From the NCBI GenBank assembly GCA_016946835.1, contig JACVTC010000049.1, forward strand, positions 43,501 through 107,500: a DNA stretch of 64,000 bases. Direction: 5' to 3'. The stretch is from Neocallimastix lanati (nom. inval.) (taxonomy: Eukaryota; Neocallimastigomycota; Neocallimastigomycetes; Neocallimastigales; Neocallimastigaceae). The notes beneath the pieces are model-generated. The model was not told where the DNA came from. It worked only from the letters and a program-made list of their open reading frames with translations, and ran no database searches. Both the position numbers and the translations under genes were made by a program. Shown piece by piece: positions 48,522-62,660 of the stretch. Each line of letters starts with the position of its first letter. Positions within the stretch are counted from its first letter, which is position 1.

Positions 48522-48932
48522 ATTTAAATATTTTTTTTCAATAATGATTTGACGAAACTTATAATATGAAATTATAAATAATATTTCTTTTTTTTTTTTA
48601 TATTGGCAATTTTTGCGAACTTTAGTCTTTATTCATTTATAAATAATAAGAAGTATAAATTTACTCACTTAATGGACTTTTTAAGCTAAACTATTTTTTT
48701 GCTCGGTTGAAACACTTTGTTACCATCAAAAAAAAAAAATTTTTTTTTTTCTTTCCTTTAAAAGATTAATAGTTTTTTAGGTTCCTTAATGTAATATAAC
48801 TAGTCTATTAAAAATATCCAAAGATAAAATTTTATATACAAATATATAAATATTTAATAATTTTAATAATATTCGATAAATAAGAAAAAGAAAAACAGCA
48901 AAACTCTATATAGAATGACTTTTGTAATAACT

Positions 48933-48963
<31 letters not shown>

Positions 48964-50826
48964 TAATTATAAATAATGAAGTAAAAATCATATAAAAGTA
49001 AATTTTTTCGGGAGTGAAGAATTTCGTAACGTTGCCTTTCAGAATGTGGCTTTAAATGAAATGAGACATAATTTGATAGACAATTTATACTTTGATAGAC
49101 AATGTATGTAAGAGTGGCGTAAATTATATATGATAAATAAATAATATTAAAAATAAAGTATATTTAATTTTTTATCATTTATTTAATTTAATTTTTTATA
49201 ATATAATATTTATTTTATTCAATTTTTTATTATTTATTTTATTTATTTTTATTTATTTTATTCAATTCTTTTTTAATATTATAGTAATAAATAATAAATG
49301 TTTTTTGTGAAACTTTTTTTTGTTGTATAAAAAAAAATAAGTTTACCTATTTACAATTTACACTTTTTCTATTTTTATTTATTTATTTACAATTATTTAA
49401 AAAATGTGGGGCGTTAAATTACAAATTAAATTTTAATATATAAGCCACGTTCTAAAATGCAACATAAATTCATCTATGTCCTAATCCTTACCAAATATAT
49501 TTAATTTAATTTAGCAATTAATTGATCAAAAAAAAAAAAAAAATATTTAATTAATTAATTATATTAAAAATCTCTTTTTTTTTTTTTATTATTTAATTTT
49601 TTTTTTATATTTACGAGGTACAGATTTAAATATTAAAAAAAAAAAAAAAAAAAAAAAAGCATTTTTATATTCTTGTATTTGATGGCAATTAAAACTTTAA
49701 AAATTTCATTCTTCTATTTAAAATATTGTTGGTTGGTTACACATAAAAAAAAAAAAAAAAAAAAATTGTTTAATCCTTTTTTTTTCGTTTTTTTCTCTCT
49801 TTCTTTGTTACTATTTTTAGTATATTTTATATTTTTATACAGAATTTTAAAATATTTGATATAAAAAGAAAAAGAATTTTACTTTTTTTTTTTTTTTTTT
49901 TTTTTTTCTTCACTTTTTACTTTTTTTACTTCACGTTTTGAAATAAAGAAAAAAAATTGTAAATATATAAGATAACATAAAATTAAAATTAATTATAATA
50001 TATTATAAATATAATTAAATATAATAATGTTAAAATTAAGAGAGAAAATAAAATAGTTTAAAAAAAAAAAAAATAAAGATCAATATATTATTAAAATAAT
50101 TTAATAGTAATTTATATATATTTTAGCTGATGTATATTAAACTTAATCAGCCAATCTAATTTTAAATATATATAAATTAAGAATAATAATAATTATAATA
50201 AATAATAAAATGATATTATCTATAATATATAATATATAATAAAATTTTTTATATATAAATATCTTTAATAAATATATAAAATATATAAAATATAAAATAT
50301 ATAAAATATATAAAATATGTACAATATATAAATAAATAATTATTATGATTATTTATTTGCTGAATTTTCTTCAATTGATTATAAAGTTAATTTTTTTTTT
50401 GTTTTAATAAAAAAAAAAAAATTGGTAAAAATATTTATTTTTTTTTTTTTTTTACTTAAAAAAAGACGGTACTAATATAAAAATATATATAAATTAATAT
50501 TTCTTTTGTATTTTCTATAATAATAAATTTATTAAAATATAATTAATTAAAAGTTTTTAAAAAAAAGGCTAAAATAAAATAATAATAATAATAATAAATA
50601 AAGAATAAAAATTATAAAGAATAAAAATTTAATTAAAGTTTTAAAATTTGAAATAAAAAATAGATATTATAATAATTAAAAAAAAAAAAAATAAATTAAA
50701 ATATTTTTCGTAAAAGTGAATATTTATTTTTATTTTTAATATGTTTGTATATTTATGTATATATATTTATAAAACCATACATCTAACATTTTAAATATAT
50801 ATTTTTAGTAAAAGGTGTAAATCAAA
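47927..50826. other. AT-rich intergenic DNA
   Basis: Homopolymers, an AT dinucleotide run (about 48488-48519) and a few more complex patches (49010-49130, 49405-49480). The motif GTGGCGTTAAATT or a near form recurs here (49409) and at 59564 and 60999. No gene. Confidence 0.5.
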
Positions 50827-53800
50827 ATGAAAAGTGTAACAAAAAGGCAAACGAAATCAAAACAATCAAAAAATCAAAATGAAAATTTAAAAGTCAAAGA
50901 TGATAATAAACCACACAAATCTAGTCCAATCGCTAAGGATGTTGAATCCGAACCAACAGAAAACACTCCTTTAATCGAAGATGAAATAAAAATTCATAAG
51001 TCAACATTTAATTTTGAAATTTTTGTAAATATATATATATACGTATTTTTTTTTTTTTTTATAATGACTAATAGATATAAAAAGAATTAAACTCCGAATA
51101 AAATAAAAAAAAAAAAAAAAAAAAAAAATTAGAAATAAAGAGTTTTATTAAAATGTAATATTTAATTATTAACAGAACTTTTTTTTTTTTTTTCATTTTA
51201 TTGGAATTATAAATATATTATTAAAATAAAGAAAAGAAATTTAATTGCTGGAGAATATGATAATAAATTGGTTGTAGTATTAACAATTTTTGCATTATTG
51301 ATTAGACTTCCATATATTCATAATCCAAAACAAGTTGTATTTGATGAAGTTCACTTTGGAGGTTTTGCTAACAAATATATTTCCAGAAAATTCTTTATGG
51401 GTAAATTTAAATTTAAATTAAAATATAAATTAATATTCTTTTTTAACGATTTTGTTCATATTTTAATAAATGAATATTATTTAAAAAAACAAAAAAATGA
51501 TGTTTGCAAATAAAAATATTAAAAAAAATATTTGTTAATAAAAAATATTAATAAATATAAATATTAATAGATGTACATCCACCATTAGCGAAATTGTTAA
51601 TTACCTTCGTCAGGTAATATAATATTAATCATATATATATATATTATTATTATTATTATTTTTTGTAATTTATTTCGTTACTTTTAAATAAATTAAAAAT
51701 TTTTTATATAATTACTAAATTATACTTATTATAAATATATATATTTAATTTATTATAAAAAAATACTAGTTTAATATTTAACTATGATGGATCATTCCCA
51801 TTCAAGAGCATTGGTGATGATATTCCAAATAATGTTCCATATATTCAAATGAGATTACTTAATGCCTTATTAGGTATTGGTCTTGTTCCAGTATGTATCT
51901 GATAATACAATTTTAAAGGAAATAAAAATTTGAAAAAAAAAATTTTTTTTCTATTTGAATAAATATTAAGGATTTTTTATATACTTTCTTTTAAATCATC
52001 TGTAGATTTCATTCTATACAATTAAAGCTTTAGGTTTTTCAAGTATTACTGCTTTCGTTACTGGTATTTTAGTAACTTGTGGTAAGATTAAAATTATTTA
52101 ATTTTAAATTTTAAAATTTAATTATTTTAGTATAAATGATTTATTTATAATTTTATAATAAATAAAAAAAAATTTTTTTTATTAAACAGAAAATTCCATA
52201 GCTACTCAATCAAGGTAAAAAAAAATATATATATATAGTATATAATAAACTAACATCTGTTATTGATATAAAATTATAAATTTTATATATTAATAATTAT
52301 TATATTAATAATTTGATAATATATAATTTATAGACTTATTTTATTAGATTCACCATTACTCTTTTTCACTGGTTTCACTCTTTTATCTTGGGCAAAATTC
52401 CAACAATATCAAAAACGGTAAATTTCGTAACATTTATAATAATTATTTTTATATAATTGTTTATAAAATTTAAATTCATATAGTTAATTTTATTTATTTA
52501 ATCATAATTCCAATAAATAGTCCATTTACTAGTCAATGGTGGAAATGGCTTGCTTTTACTGGTATTGGGTAAATTTATAAAATTCTTAAAAAAAATAAAA
52601 AAAAAATAATATATTATACCAAATGAATATTAAAAATTAATTTTTATTATATATATATGTATACATTTTCTATATATATATAAATGTTATTTTATTTGTA
52701 TCTTAATCATATATAGTTTAGGTCTTGTTAGTAGGTAAGTAATTAAATATTATTAAATTTTTTTTAAATACTTTCTATATATATATATATATATAGAAAG
52801 TATTTAAAAAAAATTTATATATTAAGTAATATATTTAATTCTATTACTTACTTAACAATAATTTATATATATATATATATAATGTATTTTTTAATTTTAT
52901 TATTTTAGTGTTAAATGGGTTGGTGAGTAGATTTATAATAATTACTCTAAAATTATTAAATAATATTTTCAATAGAAAATGATATTAATATATTTTATTA
53001 TTTTTATTATTACCATTTTGATTAGGTTTATTCAGTGTTGCTACCATTGGTCTTTGTACTCTTAATAATCTTTGGAATATTTTAGGAGATTTACATAATA
53101 CAATGGTAAATATTATTTAGATATTATTATTATAATTATTTATTAAATTTATTTATTATATTTTTCTTCTATATTAATGATTTTTTTTCTTTTGTCAATT
53201 TATGTAATTTTCTTAATTTATATATCTATCTTCTATGTTGTAAATAGAAAAACTTTATTAAACATTTCATGGCTAGAGTTTTATGTTTAATTGTTATTCC
53301 TATTTCAATTTATATGTTCTTCTTCTATGTTCACTTCAAAGTGTTAAATCAAACTGGTTCAGGAGCTTCATTCATGTCACCAGAATTCGAAACTACTTTT
53401 GACAATTTCACTATTCCAGCAGCTCAATTACAAGTTGGTTATGGTTCTGAAATTACTATTAGACATGTTAATAGTAATGGTGGTTTCCTTCACTCACATA
53501 ATTCTAATTATAAAACTGGTTCTAAGCAACAACAAATTACTTGTTATTCTCATAGAGATTCTAATAATGTTTGGATTGTTGAAAAAGTCGGTAATGAAAC
53601 TCTTAAAAATTTTGAACCATTAAAGAGTGGAGATACTATTCGTTTAATGCATAAAAGTACTAAGAGACGTCTTCATTCTCATGACAATGAAAAATTTAAG
53701 TAGGTTTAAATATATATATATATAAAATATTTATATATTTATATATAAAATATAATTAGTGTAATAATTGTATTGAAAGATAGAATATAATTTTAAGAAA

Positions 53801-55566
53801 TTTAGAATATTTTTTTAATGTTTAAGTATATATATAAAATATAAATATGACATATTTAAAGTTAATATATTTATATGACATATTTAAAATTGAGATATAT
53901 ATATTTAAATATAATAGAACAATTTTATAAATATAAATATATTTTAACTCATTTATTATTAACAATTTATAAATAGACCACCAGTTTCTCAACAAGATTT
54001 TCAATATGAAGCTACGGGTTATGGTAATCCAGGTATTGTTGATTCTAACGATCATTGGAAAATCGAAGTTATTGGTGCTAAGGATGGTGATCCAGTTGAA
54101 GCAATTCATTCAAAATTCCGTTTAGTTCATGTTAATAACAAATGTTCCTTATTCAGTCATTCAGTTAAACTTCCAGAATGGGGTTTCTCACAGCAAGAAG
54201 TTACTTGTGGTAAGGGTGCTTTAAAGAAGAATACTGTATGGTTTATCGAAAGTAACAAGAATAAATTATGTATGTATTATTCAATTATTCTATTCATTGT
54301 ATTTAAATATATGATTTTTTTTTAAAAAATTTTAATATATATATATTTTAAATTATTAATACATATACATATTTATTTATTTATTTATCTATATATATAA
54401 ACTTTTACTATTATTACTATTATACAATTATTATTATATATTATATATTATTAATATTATCTTCAAATGTGATATATCTATTTTTTTTTTTTTTTTTATT
54501 TTTATTTTTTATTTTTTTTTTTTTTATTATTTTTTTTTTTTTTTAATAATTTAATGATTTAATAAATTTCAGTGGGACCAGGTGCTAAAAAAATTAGTTA
54601 CGAGAAACCAGGTTTCTTTAAAAAGTTTGTAGAATTAAATATTGTTATGTGGAATGTTAATAAGGGTTTGACTAGTAGTCATCCATATGAAAGTCATCCA
54701 TCCTCATGGCTTGGCTTAAGAAGAGGTATTAGTTTCTGGACTGGTAAGAAAGAATATGTTGGTAGAATTTATTTAATTGGTAATCCAGTTTCTTGGTATT
54801 TAGGTTCTGTTTCTGTTTTATTCTATATTTGTTTCTTTGCTCTTTCTCATTTCATTGAGCAAATTCATCGTAAAAGCAAGATTTTCAGTAAATAAATCCA
54901 ATTTTCATTTTAATTTTATTTTAATTTTATTTTAATTTTTTTTTTTTTTTTTTTTTTTTCATTTTTTTAAAGCTTTTAATAATTTTTATTAATATATATT
55001 ATATTTGCTATTAAAAATAATTGAATGGAATTAAAAACTTATACAAAAAAAAATTTTTTTTTTTTAAATTTAATTAAATTTTATATTTATACCTATATTT
55101 ATATTATATATTATTATTATTATTATTTTATATGAATATATTTATATTTTATGCTAATTTTTTTTTTATTATATTTTTAATAATATTAGATATAAATTCT
55201 CTTTATTATTGTAAGGGTGGTTTCTTATTCACCGCCTATTTCTGGCATTATTTCCCATTCTTTATTATGGGTAGACAACTTTTTATTCACCATTATTTAC
55301 CTTGTGTTTATATTACTATTTTATTTGGTATGATATCTATTGAAACTGTTACAAAACAAATCAAATTAGTTAGATGGTTGGTTCCAGTTGCACTTACGGT
55401 TGCTTCATTTATTTCATTTATTTTATATTCACCATTAACTTATGGTACTTTCATGACGACTAAGCATTGTAAAATGTTAAAATTACGTAGCACTTGGGAT
55501 TGGGATTGTGAATACTATGATAAAAATGCGGCTAAGTTAACCTCAACTTCAAATAAAATAAAATAA
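50827..55566 (+). CDS. PMT2: Protein O-mannosyltransferase, PMT2 type (15 exons)
   Basis: Exons: 50827-51024, 51232-51400, 51571-51613, 51770-51890, 52006-52081, 52190-52214, 52334-52417, 52521-52568, 52717-52734, 52909-52922, 53026-53105, 53248-53699, 53977-54269, 54573-54887, 55190-55566. The total of 2313 nt gives 770 residues, the usual PMT length. The protein transfers mannose from dolichol-phosphate mannose to Ser/Thr of secretory proteins in the ER membrane. Visible hallmarks: FDEVHFGGFANKY with the catalytic Asp-Glu, FMDVHPPLAKLL, LLDSPLLFFTGF, SSVKWVGLFSVATIG, a luminal MIR region (FLHSHNSNYKTGSKQQQITC, WGFSQQEVTCG), NKGLTSSHPYESHPSSW, and HYFPFFIMGRQLFIHHYLP, with many membrane helices. 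QQQITCY and the GLTSSHPY region favour the PMT2 branch. All junctions have GT and AG and keep frame. The start of exon 2 is the least certain. The N-terminus is Lys-rich and cytoplasmic. Confidence 0.9.
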
Positions 55567-55652
55567 AAATTAAATTAAATTAAAAAATAAAGTTAAATTA
55601 GAAAAGTTTAGATAAATTAAATAAATAAATAATCCAAAAAATAAATAAATAA

Positions 55653-55688
<36 letters not shown>

Positions 55689-55714
55689 AAGTATTCAAGA
55701 TAAAATATTATTTA

Positions 55715-55755
<41 letters not shown>

Positions 55756-56002
55756 AAATATATTATCATAAAATAATTTTTTTATCCTATAAAAGTAATA
55801 ATAATTATTTATTTAAATAGAAATAGAATTGAATTTATATCCATATCCATAATTAAGAAAAAAGATAAAAAAAAAAAAAAGGCAAAATAAAAATATATAT
55901 ATATATAACTACATATATAAAAATTATTATGAATTAATGAATTAATAAATATTTGCATATAAATATCTATAATTATATATAAATATCTATAAATATAATT
56001 AT

Positions 56003-56038
<36 letters not shown>

Positions 56039-56066
56039 ATTTTTTGTCTTTTATTATTATTTATTA

Positions 56067-56128
<62 letters not shown>

Positions 56129-56149
56129 ATTTTATATTTTTGATTTCTT
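55567..56149. other. 3' flank of PMT2, homopolymers and ATT run
   Basis: Poly(A) at about 55657-55686, poly(T) at 55721-55751 and 56007-56033, and an ATT microsatellite at about 56048-56127. No gene. Confidence 0.55.
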
Positions 56150-56451
56150 ATAAATAAATCTATTCCTCTTCTATTGAAGAAATATGTTTTAAAATTTCCT
56201 TTATTCTTAGTCTTGTTTTATATTATGCTCCTCTCTATATAGTTCAAATTAAATCTTAGGTTAGTCTCTATGATATTTACTTGTGAATTGAGAATACCTC
56301 CCTCTTTCAACTATCTGTGTTCTATATCTCAATTACGCTGCTTTACTTTAGAAAAAATGGAAAAACTCATTATGTATTATTAATCCTCTCACGAATAATA
56401 TTCCTACTATGAGTCACATTACTCATGGAACTAAAGAATCAAGGACTTTGG

Positions 56452-56486
<35 letters not shown>
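56150..56486. other. Complex segment ending in poly(A)
   Basis: Less AT-rich and of normal complexity (for example CTCCCTCTTTCAACTATCTG), without a recognisable frame, ending in about 30 A residues (56454-56486). It looks like the first of several poly(A)-ended segments here. Confidence 0.45.
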
Positions 56487-56487
<1 letters not shown>

Positions 56488-56985
56488 AAGTAATATAAAA
56501 AAGTTTTTTTTTTTTTTTCTTTTTTTTTTTTTTTTTGAGAAAGAGATGTCTTCAAAACCTTAAAAAGCAATTATTTACAAGGAGAATGATTTTGGATTTA
56601 TTTCAGAAATCAAAAGACTTTAACATTTCAATATCTTAAGTATCAATTAAGATTCATTTTTGGATTTCTCGAATTAGGTGTGGTTTTTAAATTTGATATT
56701 TAAAGTCTTTCCATTAAAAGAAAAAAAAAATTAGTCTCAGAAGATTGCCCTAAATGTTGCCCATGTGGTGTGGTGTTAGTGTACCTAGTTTTTTTTTTTT
56801 TTTTTTTTTTTCTCACTGAATCTTTTACCTTTAATAGAATTGGAAAAATTACAGAAATAAATCTCTACCTTTTCTCTAGATGATCTCTTTTTTGAAGTTT
56901 ACAATGATAATTGAACAAAAAAATTCTTGAATGTTTCTTTAGATTCAGAAAAGGATTATGATAATAATATTTATTATTTTATATG

Positions 56986-57016
<31 letters not shown>

Positions 57017-57495
57017 AAGTGATATAAAAAAGTTTTTTTTTTTTTGGGGGGGAAAGAGATATCTTCAAACCCTTAAAAAGCAATTATTTACAAGGAGAAT
57101 GATTTTGGATTTATTTCAGAAATCAAAAGACTTTAACATTTCAATATCCTAAGTATCAATTAAGATTCTTTTTTGGATTTCTCGAATTAGATGTGGTTTT
57201 TAAATTTGATATTTAAAGTATTTCCATTAAAAGAAAAAAAATTAGTCTCAGAAGATTGCCCTAAATGTTGCCCATGTGGTGTGGTGTTAGTGTACCTAGT
57301 TTTTTTTTTTTTTTTTTTTTTTCTCACTGAATCTTTTACCTTTAATAGAATTGGAAAAATTACAGAAATAAATCTCTACCTTTTCTCTAGATGATCTCTT
57401 TTTTGAAGTTTACAATGATAATTGAACAAAAAATCCTTGAATGTTTCTTTAGATTCAGAAAAGGATTATGATAATAATATTTATTATTTTATATG

Positions 57496-57527
<32 letters not shown>
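56487..57527. repeat. 529-bp tandem duplication, each copy ending in poly(A)
   Basis: 56487-57015 and 57016-57527 are near-identical, differing in homopolymer lengths and a few bases. Both end TATTATTTTATATG followed by about 28 A. They contain the phrase GATTGCCCTAAATGTTGCCC but no long frame outside homopolymers. They may be tandem copies of a poly(A)-tailed retroposon or a simple segmental duplication with A-tract ends. Confidence 0.8.
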
Positions 57528-57530
<3 letters not shown>

Positions 57531-58033
57531 AATGATGAGGAAGAAAAAACAATTCATTGATAATATTTTTTTTAAACAAAAGTTCAACTTCGTCCGATTA
57601 TTCCGTATTTTGTGGGGATTGAGGAGTCTCTAACAAATGTAATACCATTAGATTTGTCGATCTTTTAGATTGATGATGAAATGGTATTCCGTTGAATCTA
57701 TTGAATCTACCGTTGTTAAGAGCGTCGACGTCAAAATGATAAGGTATGGATTTTCACCTCCCTGGTGAAAGATCGGATACACATTCGATTGATAACACTA
57801 ATTACTGAAATTATTACTAGCAATAATGGACGCGGTGTTCTCATCGATGAATGGGGAAAAAGTTAGAAACTATTGCTCCTAACGCACTTTTATAATTATA
57901 TAATTATATAATATTTTATTTTATGTATTTTATTCTTTTTTTTTTTTTAATTTTTAATTTAAATCATGTAATTTTATTATTATTATAAATTAAATAAAGT
58001 TTTTCTCTAAGTCTAAAAAAAAAAAAAAAAAAA
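57528..58033 (+). mobile_element. Poly(A)-tailed retroposon-like segment
   Basis: Relatively GC-rich DNA (57590-57890, for example GAGCGTCGACGTCAAAATGA), then an AT-rich 3' part with AAATAAAGTTTTTCTCTAAG, resembling a polyadenylation signal, ending in about 16 A (58017-58033). This is the shape of the 3' end of a LINE, a SINE or a retrocopy. No coding frame, family or clear target duplication was found. Confidence 0.45.
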
Positions 58034-58443
58034 TTAATAATTTTTTCAAAAATTATTATTCTACTGATTGAAATCATTAAATTTCATTAATATTCTTTTT
58101 ATTTTATTTTATTTTATATTATATTATTTTAGAAGTTAAAAATAAGAAATTTACCTTTTATTTTCTTTCGATTCACTTAATTTATTTTAGATGATGAAAA
58201 ACCAGATAAATGAATATATATATATATATACATATTATTTTTCAGTTTTTATTTTTAATTATAATGAAATGATTATTTAACAATCTAATTAATTATTAAC
58301 CAGTAATTAATAGCTCTCATGAACTACTTTTCAAAAATATATATATATATATAAACTTTTCATAATTAAAAGAATTCAATGTTATATTTGTATTAAAAAA
58401 AAAAAAAAAAAAAAAAACTATTATTTTTAGTATTTCTAATTTA

Positions 58444-58479
<36 letters not shown>

Positions 58480-58692
58480 TATAATTATAATTATAATGAT
58501 AATAATAAAAATAAGGTTATATTTTTTTTACATAATAAATCTTTGATTTATAAATTTTTTTTAAATGAAAATTCTTTGAATTAAATGGGAAAATTTTAAT
58601 AAAGATCTAAATTATAAACTATTTAAACTTTCTTATAACTTTTAATTTATAAAAAAAAATTATTATATTATTATTTCATTTTTAATTTTATC

Positions 58693-58725
<33 letters not shown>

Positions 58726-58798
58726 CTACATTAATAAGTTTAAAATAAACTTTTTTCCTTTTTTTTTTTTTAATTTATATTTCTATTATTTTTCTCAT

Positions 58799-58881
<83 letters not shown>

Positions 58882-59596
58882 TTTCAAAAAAAAAAAAAAA
58901 ACATTTTCTTTTGCATGTCAAAGAATTAATGTATATATTAAATATGAAAATCTTTTTCATTAAAAAACAAATAAGCAAACAAAGAGACAAACTAAAATTA
59001 AAAGCAATTAAAAACTCTTACTGTCTAATTAAAATCAATGTTTTTGATCGTTTATATGAAGCAAAATTAAATAATAACTTAATTAATCATTTGGATTACT
59101 TTTTTTTTTTTTTTTTTTTTTTATTATTATTATTATTATTCCATTCCTATTTTTTTTTTTTTTTAGAAAAAAAAATATGATAAAATGTTACAGTAAAAAA
59201 ATATATGTAAAAATGCTACTGTTTAATATAAAAATTGTTATATATTAATAATTTAATAATAACTAAATAATTTTTAATATTGATTTAATTTTTATTTATA
59301 TGATTTATTGATTTATTACTAAATTAATTTGTGCATTCTATATTTTTTTTTGTTTATTGTTTATTATCCATGTTTATATTAACAAATTTATAAATTATAT
59401 TAAAAAACAAAATTTTTTTTTTATATTTTGGTTGATCAATAATTAAAATATATATATAAATTAAAAAAAAAATAAAAAATAAAAAAATAAAAAAATAAAA
59501 AAATATATAGAAATAAATAATAAAAATATATAAATATTTATAGAAAATGTGGTACATCTTGGAAAACGTGGCGTTTAAAAATTTTAATTACACAAA

Positions 59597-59647
<51 letters not shown>

Positions 59648-62243
59648 CAATAGATAATAATTATAATAATAATAATCAATAATAATAATTATAATAATAA
59701 TAATCAATAATAATAATAATAATACTAAATAATAGATAATAATAAATAATAAATAATATATAATAATAAATAATAATAGTAATATAATAATAATAATAAT
59801 ATAATAATAATAAATAAGTAATATGTATATTAATTTATAAAAGAAAGTTTTTTTTTTTTTTTTTTTTGGAAAAAGATTATTTAAGTAATTATTACAAGAT
59901 TTTGATACGTTATTTGTTGTATATTTCTTATTATAATAATAATTCCAATAATCTCTATCATATTAAGTAAATAATAATTTTTAAAATATTCTAAAAATTC
60001 AAGAAAATTGTCATAATTTTTTTTTTTTTGTGGAATATAATTTTAATTTAAATATTAATATCAAATATCAAATATATAATCAGGTTCGAAATGACTTTAC
60101 TATAAATATATATATATTTATCATTATCTATTTTATTAAAACATAATTTATTTATTTATTTTTTTTTTGTTTTGTTTTTGTTTTTCTAATAATCTATTAT
60201 AATACCAAACACAATACACAATATTTGATATTGATATTAGGAAAAGAAAAATTTTTTTTGTGGCATTAGCTATACTTTTTTTTTTCAAAATTACAATGTA
60301 AATTAATTGGCATAATTCTAATATTGTTATTAAATTTATTAATATTATTTCTTTATTATTTTAAATAAATACTTCATAAGAAGCTTGTTCCTTTCTTTTT
60401 AATATTGAAAAAGAAGTAGTATAAAGCCTTTTTTAATTTTGGAACAAAGTTTCTTATAATAAATATTTCATGACTAAATTTTATGTGCTACATAAGATGT
60501 CCTGTCGGCAAATATATCTTTACTATTATCTTATCCAAATAATTTTGCTTGGAATGGAGATTGAAAAATTATTAGATTAAGATTTTTTTGAATATCATAA
60601 AATATTTCTTATTATTTGAGATCTAGCTGTACTATATTCAAGACATTTTTTTTTTTTAATGTTTAAAAAATAAAATATTTATTTAATTTATTTGTTATTA
60701 ACATTAAATTATTTATTTATTATTTATTTATTTATTTATTTAAATTAAAAGTATTAATGAAATTATTTTATTTAATGATGTTTTTAAGAAATAAAACTAT
60801 TTAATTATTTATTATTTACATATCTATTCTGAATAAATTAATATTAATTATTTTTTTTTTTCATTATAATTTATATATTTATTATTAGGTGTTCATATAA
60901 TTATTTTATTTTTTAATGATATAAAATAAAATATTAATTATTTATTATTAATTATTATTTATTTATTATTTATTTATCATTTAAAAATATTAAAATGATG
61001 TGGCGTTAAATTAGAATTTTTACAAGCTATTTCAGAAATACACTTTTCCGAAATGTACAACTTTCTATTTATAGGTATTGTGTGAAAATTTTTTGAAAAG
61101 TACAATATTCAATATTTATGTGTCACCACAACTTTATGTGCTTTATTATACAGCCACATAAGTTTTAATTTGCCATCCCAAATTGCAAGTTAGCTTATGA
61201 TTTTTTTTTTTTTTTTATTTAGATATTTTTACTATTTGATATAGTAATAATAAAATAAATGAAAATTTTATTGAATCATGAAATTTTTTCAAAATAAATA
61301 TAAATATATTTCTATAATGGTTTATGTGTGAAAAACGGCATATGATTAATTTAATAAATAATTCATACTTCATATTTTATATCCTAAATTATTTAATTAT
61401 AATCTTTTTATCTTATCCTAAAAAAAAAATTTTTTTTTTGATTAATTTTAATTTATTATAAATTATCAATCAAGATACTTCAAAAAAATTTTATATCAAA
61501 TAAATATATTTTTTTTTTTAATTATTTTATTTTTAATAAATTAAAATAATAGGTTTGGGTAATAAAATAAATCAAAAAAAAATATTCTTATTTAAAGTTG
61601 CTTATAATCATGAAGCCATTAGCATAATTATTATAACAGTTTTTTAAAGTGATTAAAATAAATTATATTATTTAATCAATAAAATATTAATATATATCTT
61701 TTACATTATGTGTTGATTGTTTTTTCTTTTTATATTTTGTCATAATCACTATCATTTTTAAATATTCTTATCATTATTTATAAAAAGTATAAACTATACA
61801 GTAAAATTAATAATATATTATTTAATATATATAATTAAATTAAATTATTTAATATATATAACAAATTTAAAAATTATTTATAATATAAATCTTTTTATTA
61901 TATATTAATATATATTAATATATATATATATATTGTAATCAATTATTTTAAATTAAAATAATATATTATTTTATATTATAATATATTTATGCATTCTATT
62001 ATTTTTTTGATTTTATTTATCAAAAAAAATTTTTTTTTTTGAAAAAATTAATTCATGATATATGTAATATGTGTATTATCTTAAAATAATAAAATTTATG
62101 TTTATATGTATTTAAATAAAAATAATAAAAAAAAAAAACGTGAATAATATTTTATATAGTTCATAATTATTCTTTTAATATTTTATATTTTATATTTTTA
62201 ATTTTTTTTATTACTATTATAAATCCTTTATAGGCCGCTTTCC

Positions 62244-62287
<44 letters not shown>

Positions 62288-62628
62288 CCTTTAATAATAT
62301 AATTTTTTTTTTTATTTTGCCTTTTTTTTTTTTATATTTTTCACATTATTGAAATGTATATATTCAAAAATTACTAATAAACAATTTATCAGAGTAAAGA
62401 AAAAAAATATATATATATATATATTTAATAAGAAATTATTTATTTAAGATATTATTAGAAAACAATTATTATCATTGATTTTAGATATCAAAAAATTTTT
62501 TTATTATTAAATATTTTCAATCATTTTAGTAGTTGAATATTGTACTATTGTTAAAATCATGATAGTAATAATTATAATAAATGAAAGTAATGAAGATAAT
62601 AGCAATCATTTTTCTTTTTTTCTTTTTC

Positions 62629-62660
<32 letters not shown>

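Noticed and set aside
53822-54109. Minus-strand ORF of 95 codons
   Set aside because: Antisense to the PMT2 exon at 53977-54269 and to intron DNA.
55132-55566. Separate small membrane protein
   Set aside because: It is the last exon of PMT2: the frame joins 54887 to 55190 and supplies the conserved HYFPFFIMGR segment.
56958-57394. Two plus-strand ORFs in the 529-bp duplication
   Set aside because: They depend on homopolymer translation (Lys or Phe runs), and the parallel frame in the first copy is not preserved.
58911-59180. ORF of 89 codons with Lys-rich start
   Set aside because: Begins between an A tract and a T tract, with half the product from T-rich DNA; no start context or family resemblance.
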